Shown here piece by piece: positions 6,369-12,019 of a stretch of DNA of 12,019 nt. Position numbers and translations under genes: made by a program. The DNA is from an uncultured Prevotellaceae bacterium (GTDB taxonomy: Bacteria > Bacteroidota > Bacteroidia > Bacteroidales > Bacteroidaceae). The notes below the pieces were generated by a model. The model was not told the origin of the DNA, ran no database searches, and saw nothing but the letters and a program-made list of their open reading frames with translations. How positions within the stretch are numbered: position 1 is the stretch's first letter; each line of letters opens with the position of its first letter. The DNA is taken from contig OMTC01000137.1 in assembly GCA_900313845.1 (NCBI GenBank), forward strand, positions 1 to 12,019, given 5' to 3'.

Positions 6369-8547
6369 CGCTTTTCGTCAGCTTCAGAGGCATGCCGTCG
6401 TCGTCGAGTGCAGCATGGGTACCCCACCAGTTGCCTGACGTGAGGAATTTGCCTGTTCCCACATGATATAGATAGTATGTACCCTCAGCCACCTTCGAGC
6501 CCCAAGTTTGCCCGTTCAGATAACCGCCAGCTTCCCATGCCTCCGCATCGCTTTCGAGGTCGCTTCCCAAATAGTAGCCCAAGTTGGTAGGTTGATTGTA
6601 GCCCACATTCTGATTGATGCACGACATATAGTAGGTGTGGTCGGTCATCAGCCACGGGAATTTATGTTCGGACGAATACCATGTACTGAAAATCTTGATG
6701 TCGGTGAGTTTGTCCGCACTTGGCATGATGATTTCCTCTCGCCAATCGCCCAAGAAGTCTCCGTACCAGCCAGGATTTCCCTTCGTTCCGTTTGTGGAAC
6801 TCATATCGTAGCGATACATCGTGAATGTGCGACCTTTTGTCATACTGTTGACGATGTTATCTTCCATCTGCTGGCGCGACAGAGTTCCATCGAACCAAAC
6901 CGCCATGGCACATCCTCCCTTGATACCGTTGGTGCTGATGTCCGTTTCCGTTCCGTCCGACTGAATGATATTGCCCTGATAATAGTAGAACTCGCAGCCT
7001 GGATATTGAGGAAGGAAATCACCCACCAGGCAACGTCCCGTGTCGTTGTCTGAATCGCTATCTTTCTTCCAAATGACCGAACCGTCCTTGGCATCATGCA
7101 GAGCAACCATCGTCTTGCCCGTTTCCAAACAGTGGAACACCTGAAGACCATCGCGGTCGGGCAGGAATTTGCCCACATGACTGGCATCGCCATGACCAAG
7201 TCCCGACGACCACAACCCTGTGCCATCGTCATCAAAAGCACAGGAACCATACATCACCTCATCGCGTCCGTCACCATCCAGGTCTGCCACGTTGAACGAG
7301 TGGTTGCCTTGCCCAGCGTATGCACTATTCGGTTTACCGTCCTTGTTGTTTCCACCCGAAGTGCTGCTGTCGAAATGCCACATTCGGGTCAGCGAGCCGT
7401 TGGCATATCTCCAAGCTTCCACGATGGTGCGTCCATACACGCCTCTACCCAAGAACACCTGCATCGTCTTTCCATCGAACGAAGCAGCACCCAAGCGCAA
7501 CGAGTTGGCAAGTTTCCAATAGTATTTCTTATCACGTGGGTCCCACGTCCAGTCGTTCTCATACCAATTGGCAGCCCACTGAGCAGGCGTCTGTCCTTCG
7601 GGAGCACGAGCAATGAAATTGGCACGTGCCAACTCCTCACCTGTAGCACCATCGCACACCGAGAAGAACTCAGGACCTCCATAGCCGTTTGGGCCATCGC
7701 CCGTGTAATGACCTGAAGGCCACCTGTTGCGATAATCCGTCACACCGTCGTTGTCGGTATCGCCGATTTCCATACCATTACCAAAGATGGTGCCCTCGCC
7801 TGTCTTCGTCACAAATTCGCATTTGCCATCACCGTCGAGGTCAGCCAAGGCAAAATTAGAACTATTGCCCAAAATGATGTTGGGACCCGATTTGATGCGC
7901 CAAAGGAAAGTGCCATCTAACTTGTAGGCATCCCAAATCACTGTATGGCGCACCTCCGAAGGCGAATCGCCAGCACCCGTACCGTCACTCACCACGTTCC
8001 CATCACTGTCCAGTACGGTCAACAATCGCTTCACCACAATCTCCATCTCCCCATCTCCATCAAGGTCGCCCACCGAGCAGTCGTTTGCCTGATATCGGAT
8101 GTACGACAAGTCGCACACATCCGTCGTTCCTCTTAATGGAATAGAAACGTAAGGCAATTTGTCCTTCACCTGCGCCGCTTTCATCGTGTAGGTGGCAATC
8201 GTCGTACTACTACCAGCATAAGTCAAGCGGTAGTGATTATCTTGGCTCGTACTGGCTGACGTGTCATACACATTCGTACATCCTTTCACATCCGACGCAA
8301 TCTTAGTCTCGTTCGTATTAGTTCCCACACTTCGATAGAGGTCGAAAGCCGTGTTCTCATTGTCGCCCGGCAACATACGCCACGAAATCAACACTTTGTT
8401 GTTGAACGACTGATAATCTCCAGTCGAAGCATCCTTTCTACCATTGATAGAGCCCCACATAGCTCGCTTGTCATTACCAGTTGTCTGTGCCTGCACAACC
8501 AAAGCCATCAAGGCGAGAACCATCACGAGGAATGTAATCTTTTTCAT
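6334..8547 (-). CDS. PL11 family rhamnogalacturonan lyase, catalytic part (gene frameshifted near its 3-prime third)
   Basis: PL11 lyases cleave the rhamnose-galacturonate backbone of rhamnogalacturonan I by beta-elimination, in the periplasm or outside the cell. The ATG at 8547 begins a signal peptide (residues 1-20, ending VVQA). Residues about 27-120 are the N-terminal beta domain (RAMWGSINGRKD, VLISWRMLP, FDLYRS). The propeller follows with calcium loops DLDGDGEMEI (161), DLDGDGKCEF (236), DTDNDGVTDY (263) and DLDGDGRDEV (422). Other YesW/YesX-like segments are GNHSFNVADLDGDG, GLGHGDASHVG (449-459), PGWYGDFLGDWREEI (592-606) and QNVGYNQPTNLGYYLG (646-661). The catalytic region ends near 665. 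After this comes a short beta-rich region (GTYYLYHVGTGKFL), which breaks at about residue 725; this frame stops at TGA, 6336-6334, after 12 probably wrong residues. The catalytic domain itself is complete, so activity may survive. It has its own promoter and operator and a terminator after the second part. Confidence 0.93.
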   Translation of the reverse strand: MKKITFLVMVLALMALVVQAQTTGNDKRAMWGSINGRKDASTGDYQSFNNKVLISWRMLPGDNENTAFDLYRSVGTNTNETKIASDVKGCTNVYDTSASTSQDNHYRLTYAGSSTTIATYTMKAAQVKDKLPYVSIPLRGTTDVCDLSYIRYQANDCSVGDLDGDGEMEIVVKRLLTVLDSDGNVVSDGTGAGDSPSEVRHTVIWDAYKLDGTFLWRIKSGPNIILGNSSNFALADLDGDGKCEFVTKTGEGTIFGNGMEIGDTDNDGVTDYRNRWPSGHYTGDGPNGYGGPEFFSVCDGATGEELARANFIARAPEGQTPAQWAANWYENDWTWDPRDKKYYWKLANSLRLGAASFDGKTMQVFLGRGVYGRTIVEAWRYANGSLTRMWHFDSSTSGGNNKDGKPNSAYAGQGNHSFNVADLDGDGRDEVMYGSCAFDDDGTGLWSSGLGHGDASHVGKFLPDRDGLQVFHCLETGKTMVALHDAKDGSVIWKKDSDSDNDTGRCLVGDFLPQYPGCEFYYYQGNIIQSDGTETDISTNGIKGGCAMAVWFDGTLSRQQMEDNIVNSMTKGRTFTMYRYDMSSTNGTKGNPGWYGDFLGDWREEIIMPSADKLTDIKIFSTWYSSEHKFPWLMTDHTYYMSCINQNVGYNQPTNLGYYLGSDLESDAEAWEAGGYLNGQTWGSKVAEGTYYLYHVGTGKFLTSGNWWGTHAALDDDGMPLKLTKSGDGFINVHEGG

Positions 8548-8599
8548 TTAAAGTAATTGATAGTTAATATTTCATTCTTGCGAAAAATCTTATCGACTG

Positions 8600-8607
8600 C
8601 AAAATTA
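8600..8607 (-). promoter_or_regulatory. Promoter -7 box of the rhamnogalacturonan lyase gene
   Basis: The minus strand reads TAATTTTG, matching the Bacteroidota consensus TAnnTTTG. The predicted transcription start is about 45 bases before the ATG at 8547. There is no clear -33 TTTG, and an operator-like inverted repeat arm begins 26 bases upstream. Confidence 0.5.
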
Positions 8608-8633
8608 GTAAGTCCTGCAAGCATTTATATGCG

Positions 8634-8696
8634 AAATCGTACACAAATCATGATTTTCATCCAACATATCAAGAACCATCATCGTGTACGATTTTT
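8634..8696. promoter_or_regulatory. Candidate operator of the rhamnogalacturonan lyase gene: 11-base inverted repeat
   Basis: AAATCGTACAC (8634-8644) and GTGTACGATTT (8684-8694, continuing TT) are perfect inverted arms around a 39-base spacer. The arms match those upstream of the susC-like gene: shared half-site AAATCGTWCA / TGWACGATTTTT. The distal half-site starts 78 bases from the -7 box here and 80 there. Both spacers also contain CATATCAA. This points to a common regulator, most simply the neighbouring HTCS; that link is inferred. Confidence 0.55.
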
Positions 8697-8698
8697 AT

Positions 8699-8768
8699 AA
8701 AAAACGAACCACAGATGACACGGATTGACACAGAAAAATCTGTGAAAATCTGCTTCATCTGTGGTTCG
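8699..8768 (-). terminator. Intrinsic terminator of the arabinofuranosidase gene (long hairpin)
   Basis: Perfect 14-base arms CGAACCACAGATGA (8705-8718) and TCATCTGTGGTTCG (8755-8768) flank a spacer with a nested hairpin, CACAGA-AAAA-TCTGTG (8729-8744). On the minus strand the stem is followed by TTTTTT. It lies 34 bases after the GH51 stop. From memory, CACAGAT-rich palindromes of this kind recur in Bacteroidales genomes, so it may also be a dispersed repeat. Its T-run almost touches the lyase operator. Confidence 0.75.
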
Positions 8769-8801
8769 GAGAAAAACGTTGTTTAGTTCAGAACAACAGT
8801 C

Positions 8802-10847
8802 TTACAGTTGATACTCTAACATTACGAAAGAGTATGGCTGGAGTTCGATGGTGAAGCGCTTCTGGGCACGAATAGTCTCACGACGAGGAGAGATTGGTTG
8901 AGCGTCGAAGTTGTTCTCTGCGTTAGGGTCTCCTGTAAGCGTGGTCTTTGTGGCGTTCTTCTTGAGTCCGAAGCGTTTGAGGTCCACGTCTGCGCGACGA
9001 GCATCTGCTGTGGCGTTACAGAGCTTGACGTAGAGACGGCGTGTCTTCACATTCAGAATCACGCTCTGACCATAGTGCACGTCTTCTTGTGGCTGCTGGA
9101 TGCCTGCTGCATCTCCCTCGAAACGAACACAGTCGCCATAGTAGTATTGTCCTGCGGACTGTCCGAACATCTGCTGCACATAGTAGCTGCAAGTGAGATA
9201 AGGGCGCTCGTTGTCGAAATAAATCAAGTCTGGATTCCAATTCGTAGCGTTCTTGCGAGCGAAGAGTGGAGCGTAGGATGTCATGCAAACGATGTCTCCG
9301 TTGCGCTCTACGTGGAGCAAGTAAAGACCTTCAGCAAGTGCGTCGATGAGTTTCTTGTCCTTGGCAGCATATTCACCCAGATAAACCTTTGTCTTGCGGT
9401 CGCGTGGGTACTTGTCGTACTGGCGGCTTTGGAGGAAGTACTTGTTCTGCTCGTAATAGTGCTCGTCGATGATAGGCATACCCAGTTCCTCTGCCAGTTT
9501 CCAACCAGCTTCATAGTCAGGATTCTGAGGGTGTGAACCAGGACCTGCGGTACCTACGATGATAATCTCTGGATGAGCCTTTGTCACCTTATTATACATA
9601 TACTTGAAACGCTCGTTGAATTCGGGCGAAATCTTCTCCTCGTTACCGATACCGAGATACTTCAGGTTGAAAGGTTTTGGATGTCCTGCATCTGCACGCA
9701 TCTTTGCCCATTTGGAGGTAGCAGGGTCGCCGTTCGCCCATTCGATGAGGTCGAGGGCATCCTGTACCCATTCATCCATCTCACTCATTGGTGCCACATC
9801 CTGTGCCTGCTTAGGCCACATGTTCCATCCACCGTTAGTACCCTGACAGCTGACACCGCAAGGGAGGATTGGTACTGGCTCCATGCCGAGGTCCTCGCAG
9901 AACTGGAAATACTCAAAATAGCCTAAACCCATTGACTGGTGGTAGCCCCATGTGTTCTTCTGCTGAACGCGCTGATGGCGTGGACCAATGGTGTTCTTCC
10001 AGCGATAGGTGTTCCAGAAACCGTCGCCACCACCATGAACCACACAACCGCCTGGGAAGCGCATGAAGCGTGGGTGGAGGTCAGCCAATGCCTGTGCCAA
10101 GTCTTTGCGCAAACCATGTCCCTTATAGGTGTCCTGAGGCATGAGCGACAAATCGTCAACATAGACGTCACCTTCGTTGAGTACCAATATCTGGAGGGCA
10201 GCCTTCTGACAGTCGGCATTAGGTGTGAGAGTTGCCTTATACTCTTTGAAAGCGCTCTTGGCATCAGCACCACCTGCTGCAGGGATGTCGATGATAGCTT
10301 CTGAGAGCAACTTTGGGTCTTGGCCCCAACCTTGTGGTTCTACAAGTGCCACACGCACCTGCTTAGCACCGCCTACATTGGCAAGGCGCATGGAGAAGTC
10401 GTACTTCGCATTGTTCTTCACACTAATGCCGTCGAAGCCGTCGTTCTGTATGCCGAAGCCTCTCCATCCCTTGTAGTCGTAGAACTCGCGTGCACGTTCC
10501 ACATGCAGACGCATCTGGGTGTTAGAGTTATAAGACGAGGTGAAACTCTTGTCCACTATGGGTGTTGTGACAGGCTGAATGTAGCCTAACGAATGGCCCG
10601 GACGGATGGTCTTCCAAGCTGTGGCAGGTCCCCAACCATCTCTCTCGGCAGGGCTGAACTCGAATGATCCGTTCTGCAAGAGTTCGGCATAGAGGCCGCC
10701 GTCGGCAGAGGAACTGATATCTTCGAAGAAGATGCCGATGAGTTCATCACTGATGGGTTTGCCGCCCTTTGGGGCCGACATTTGTCGCTGTGCCTGTGCC
10801 ATAGTCGAGGCACAAAGGAGCAACAATGGAATCATTTTCTTGTTCAT
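8802..10847 (-). CDS. GH51 family alpha-L-arabinofuranosidase, exported
   Basis: Removes terminal L-arabinofuranose from arabinan and arabinogalactan side chains of pectin. I chose the ATG at 10847, giving 681 residues, because it starts directly before a clean signal peptide (MNKKMIPLLLL...AQAQ, residues 1-20); the 29 extra residues of the longer frame are not protein-like. The family N-terminus appears as GIFFEDISSSADGGLYAELL (38-57). A beta-sandwich stretch follows at about 90-235. The (beta/alpha)8 catalytic domain has RFPGGC (263-268), the acid/base Glu403 in YLGIGNEE and the nucleophile Glu492 in VYLGEYAA. The C-terminal GH51 domain ends in PYSFVMLEYQL. All key residues are present and the frame is intact. 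Some Bacteroidota GH51 enzymes also act on other substrates, so arabinan specificity is inferred from the family and the lyase next door. It stands alone between terminators. Confidence 0.95.
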   Translation of the reverse strand: MNKKMIPLLLLCASTMAQAQRQMSAPKGGKPISDELIGIFFEDISSSADGGLYAELLQNGSFEFSPAERDGWGPATAWKTIRPGHSLGYIQPVTTPIVDKSFTSSYNSNTQMRLHVERAREFYDYKGWRGFGIQNDGFDGISVKNNAKYDFSMRLANVGGAKQVRVALVEPQGWGQDPKLLSEAIIDIPAAGGADAKSAFKEYKATLTPNADCQKAALQILVLNEGDVYVDDLSLMPQDTYKGHGLRKDLAQALADLHPRFMRFPGGCVVHGGGDGFWNTYRWKNTIGPRHQRVQQKNTWGYHQSMGLGYFEYFQFCEDLGMEPVPILPCGVSCQGTNGGWNMWPKQAQDVAPMSEMDEWVQDALDLIEWANGDPATSKWAKMRADAGHPKPFNLKYLGIGNEEKISPEFNERFKYMYNKVTKAHPEIIIVGTAGPGSHPQNPDYEAGWKLAEELGMPIIDEHYYEQNKYFLQSRQYDKYPRDRKTKVYLGEYAAKDKKLIDALAEGLYLLHVERNGDIVCMTSYAPLFARKNATNWNPDLIYFDNERPYLTCSYYVQQMFGQSAGQYYYGDCVRFEGDAAGIQQPQEDVHYGQSVILNVKTRRLYVKLCNATADARRADVDLKRFGLKKNATKTTLTGDPNAENNFDAQPISPRRETIRAQKRFTIELQPYSFVMLEYQL

Positions 10848-10993
10848 AAATTCATAGTAATTTTTATAAATGGATTGTTGATAGATGCTATCGATAGAAG
10901 CACGCCAAAAACATTCGCCTTGCGGACCTACCACAAAACGACTGCCCCAGAATTGAATGCCTGTTGTGTGACACCTACATTCATATATCTGCT

Positions 10994-11061
10994 TTAAAAT
11001 GCAAATTTAATTCATTTGAACGGGAAAAACGAATGATTTGTCCATATTTTTTGCATTTTAA
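10994..11061. promoter_or_regulatory. Possible promoter and operator of the GH51 gene
   Basis: The minus strand reads TAAATTTG at 11009-11002, fitting the -7 consensus, about 155 bases before the GH51 start. It overlaps one arm of a perfect 12-base inverted repeat, TTAAAATGCAAA (10994-11005) and TTTGCATTTTAA (11050-11061), with a 44-base spacer. The repeat differs from the operator shared by the lyase and susC genes, so another regulator or chance in A/T-rich DNA is possible. Confidence 0.35.
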
Positions 11062-11121
11062 TCGATTTTGCTTCAACTATGCTATTTTATTCGCCACAGT
11101 CGTTTCGATTTGTAACGAAAA

Positions 11122-11171
11122 GGGACAGAGGGGGACAGAGGGACATAGGGATAGAGGGACACAGGGACATA
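11122..11171. repeat. Short tandem repeat, six octamers of GGGACAKA type
   Basis: Units GGGACAGA, GGGACAGA, GGGACATA, GGGATAGA, GGGACACA and GGGACATA follow one another, with two extra G between the first and second. It does not code for a recognisable protein. Such a tract can change length by slippage. Confidence 0.85.
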
Positions 11172-11206
11172 GAGATAAGACAATGCTTTTGACGCATCAC
11201 TTTAGA

Positions 11207-11294
11207 GGATTTTCTGAAGTGTATCTGTGGATTGACTGAATCGCTTTTGGGGATTTTCTGAAGCGTATTTGTGGATTGACTGAACCGCTCCTTT
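11207..11294. repeat. Two tandem 44-base repeats
   Basis: Copies at 11207-11250 and 11251-11294 both start GGATTTTCTGAAG and contain GTGGATTGACTGAA; they differ at a few scattered positions. A third copy appears to begin at 11295 with GGATTC and then breaks off. No protein family or known element is recognised. Confidence 0.85.
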
Positions 11295-11310
11295 GGATTC
11301 AACTAGTTGC

Positions 11311-11364
11311 CGAGGGCTCGTTATCGCAACGGCGAGCGCTCGGCGTCGCGATAACGAGCCTTCG
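11311..11364. repeat. 54-base near-perfect palindrome (REP-like element)
   Basis: Two 27-base arms pair at 24 of 27 positions. The outer 13 bases GGCTCGTTATCGC (11315-11327) and GCGATAACGAGCC (11348-11360) are perfect, and the centre is the palindrome CGAGCGCTCG (11333-11342). It is far richer in G+C and CG dinucleotides than the surrounding A/T-rich DNA. It has no T-run directly after it on the minus strand, so it does not look like a simple terminator. It could be a REP-like or transposon-derived sequence. Confidence 0.75.
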
Positions 11365-11393
11365 CCATGTAAACGTTGAGAGCTCGGTTTTTC

Positions 11394-11480
11394 AGTAAAA
11401 GCGAAGGAAAGGTTCAGTAGAATCGTAGGAGAATATCTTCAAAAGTGAAGGAGAGCGCAAGTAAAAACGAAGGAAAGGTT
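11394..11480. repeat. Pair of 21-base direct repeats
   Basis: The 21-base copies at 11394-11414 and 11460-11480 (AGTAAAARCGAAGGAAAGG then TT) differ at one base and start 66 bases apart. A weaker related stretch, AAAAGTGAAGGAGAG, lies between them. No function is recognised. Confidence 0.7.
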
Positions 11481-11521
11481 TGCTGAAGCTACTATATAAT
11501 ATATAAGGAGTAAAAGACATA

Positions 11522-11558
11522 GAAAAAGCATGAGCTACACGCACGTGCAACTCATGCT
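11522..11558 (-). terminator. Intrinsic terminator after the SusD-like gene
   Basis: Arms AGCATGAG (11527-11534) and CTCATGCT (11551-11558) enclose a loop with its own palindrome GCACGTGC (11541-11548). On the minus strand the hairpin runs directly into TTTTTCT. It lies about 100 bases past the SusD stop and separates that operon from GH51. Confidence 0.75.
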
Positions 11559-11660
11559 CAGAAAAGAATTGGAAAAACTATGTAATGTCTTTGGTTCTAA
11601 AAACTGCTCATTGAGTAGGTTTCAAAACCTTCAACAATTATTTTTCAAATTGCAAGACGA

Positions 11661-12019
11661 TTAGTTTCTGTAAGCAGGGTTCTGATACTCTTTCTTTTCC
11701 TCGTCGCTCATCTCCAGTCCGTCGAGCTGTCCCTGAGGGATTGGACGGAGGTAATACTCCTTAGGAATTGAACGAGTGAACGACTGCAAGTTGCGGTCTT
11801 CAGCACCTGAGCCAGCAATGCGGTAAGTGCCAGCACGCTCAGCCCAAGTCTGAGTACGAGCGAGGTCGAACCAACGATAACCCTCACCAAAGAACTCACG
11901 CATACGCTCGTCGAGAATGTAGTCGATAGTGATATCTTTAGGAGTAGCAGCCACGAGGTCTGCACTGTAGTCTGCAACGAGCGCAGCACGCTGGTTCTGA
12001 CACCATCTCCACTTACCTG
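11661..12019 (-). CDS. SusD-like outer-membrane glycan-binding lipoprotein, C-terminal 119 residues (cut by window edge)
   Basis: SusD proteins sit on the cell surface over a SusC channel and capture glycans. The frame is open from the right edge to TAA at 11663-11661; the in-frame GTG at 11954 is internal, because clear SusD sequence continues upstream of it. Visible family features are the C-terminal signature DYILDERMREFFGEGYRWFD followed by LARTQTW, then RSIPKEYYLRPIPQGQLDG, and the terminal QNPAYRN. These belong to the SusD/RagB C-terminal domain. Full-length members are 500-600 residues, so roughly four fifths, including the lipoprotein signal, lies outside, as should its SusC partner. 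It forms a pair distinct from the SusC at the left of the window. The substrate is not visible from this fragment. Confidence 0.95.
   Translation of the reverse strand, partial: GKWRWCQNQRAALVADYSADLVAATPKDITIDYILDERMREFFGEGYRWFDLARTQTWAERAGTYRIAGSGAEDRNLQSFTRSIPKEYYLRPIPQGQLDGLEMSDEEKKEYQNPAYRN

Larger units (their letters stand above)
10848..11660. other. Repeat-rich region without genes between SusD-like and GH51 genes
   Basis: About 810 bases carry no convincing gene on either strand; the short open frames here lack family features and are low in complexity. It contains the GH51 leader and a possible promoter (10994-11061), octamer repeats, two 44-base repeats, a 54-base palindrome, a pair of 21-base repeats and the SusD terminator, all listed separately. 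The stretch 10848-10990 shows nothing I can identify. Confidence 0.7.

Noticed and set aside
10848..10934. Longer N-terminus of the GH51 enzyme starting at 10934
   Set aside because: The signal peptide begins exactly at the ATG at 10847, and export would not tolerate 29 polar residues in front of it.
11122..11294. CRISPR array
   Set aside because: The repeats are directly adjacent without unique spacers, the units are 8 and 44 bases, and no cas gene is seen.
10964..11302. Small genes on either strand in the repeat region
   Set aside because: The frames at 10964-11239 (plus) and 11087-11302 (minus) translate the octamer and 44-base repeats into low-complexity sequence, with no start context or family signature.

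Overview
The window looks like part of a pectin-degrading polysaccharide utilization locus (PUL) from a Bacteroidales bacterium, most likely Prevotella or a close relative. The grounds are the SusC/SusD transport proteins, a hybrid two-component regulator (HTCS), -7 boxes of the Bacteroidota type TAnnTTTG, little Shine-Dalgarno sequence, and a C-terminal dockerin-like tail on a secreted lyase. All supported genes are on the minus strand, so the window reads from right to left.

Layout from right to left: the C-terminal third or so of a SusD-like lipoprotein (11661 to the edge) and its terminator; about 800 bases without a gene but with several repeats and a 54-base palindrome; a GH51 alpha-L-arabinofuranosidase (8802-10847); a PL11 rhamnogalacturonan lyase with a C-terminal dockerin-like module, split by a frameshift (5496-8547); an HTCS sensor-regulator split by a deletion inside its receiver domain (2707-5333); and the first 776 residues of a SusC-like TonB-dependent transporter that runs off the left edge (1-2329). 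The SusD on the right and the SusC on the left belong to two different SusC/SusD pairs, because their partners should lie outside the window on opposite sides.

Together the genes suggest a system for rhamnogalacturonan I. The lyase cuts the rhamnose-galacturonate backbone, the arabinofuranosidase removes arabinose from side chains, and the SusC/SusD pairs import the oligosaccharides. The HTCS, whose sensor resembles a periplasmic sugar-binding protein, would switch the genes on. SusD, GH51, the lyase and the HTCS each have an intrinsic terminator candidate, and the lyase, HTCS and SusC have good -7 boxes, so they appear to be separate transcription units. The SusC and lyase promoters share a long-spaced inverted repeat (core AAATCGTWCA / TGWACGATTT) at nearly the same distance from the -7 box. 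This is a good candidate operator for the local regulator.

The most notable points are the two broken reading frames (regulator and lyase), the shared operator, the dockerin-like tail and the repeat-rich gap. I see no wholly new gene system. The window reads as a known type of locus with unusual details. No tRNA, rRNA, CRISPR array or transposase gene was found.
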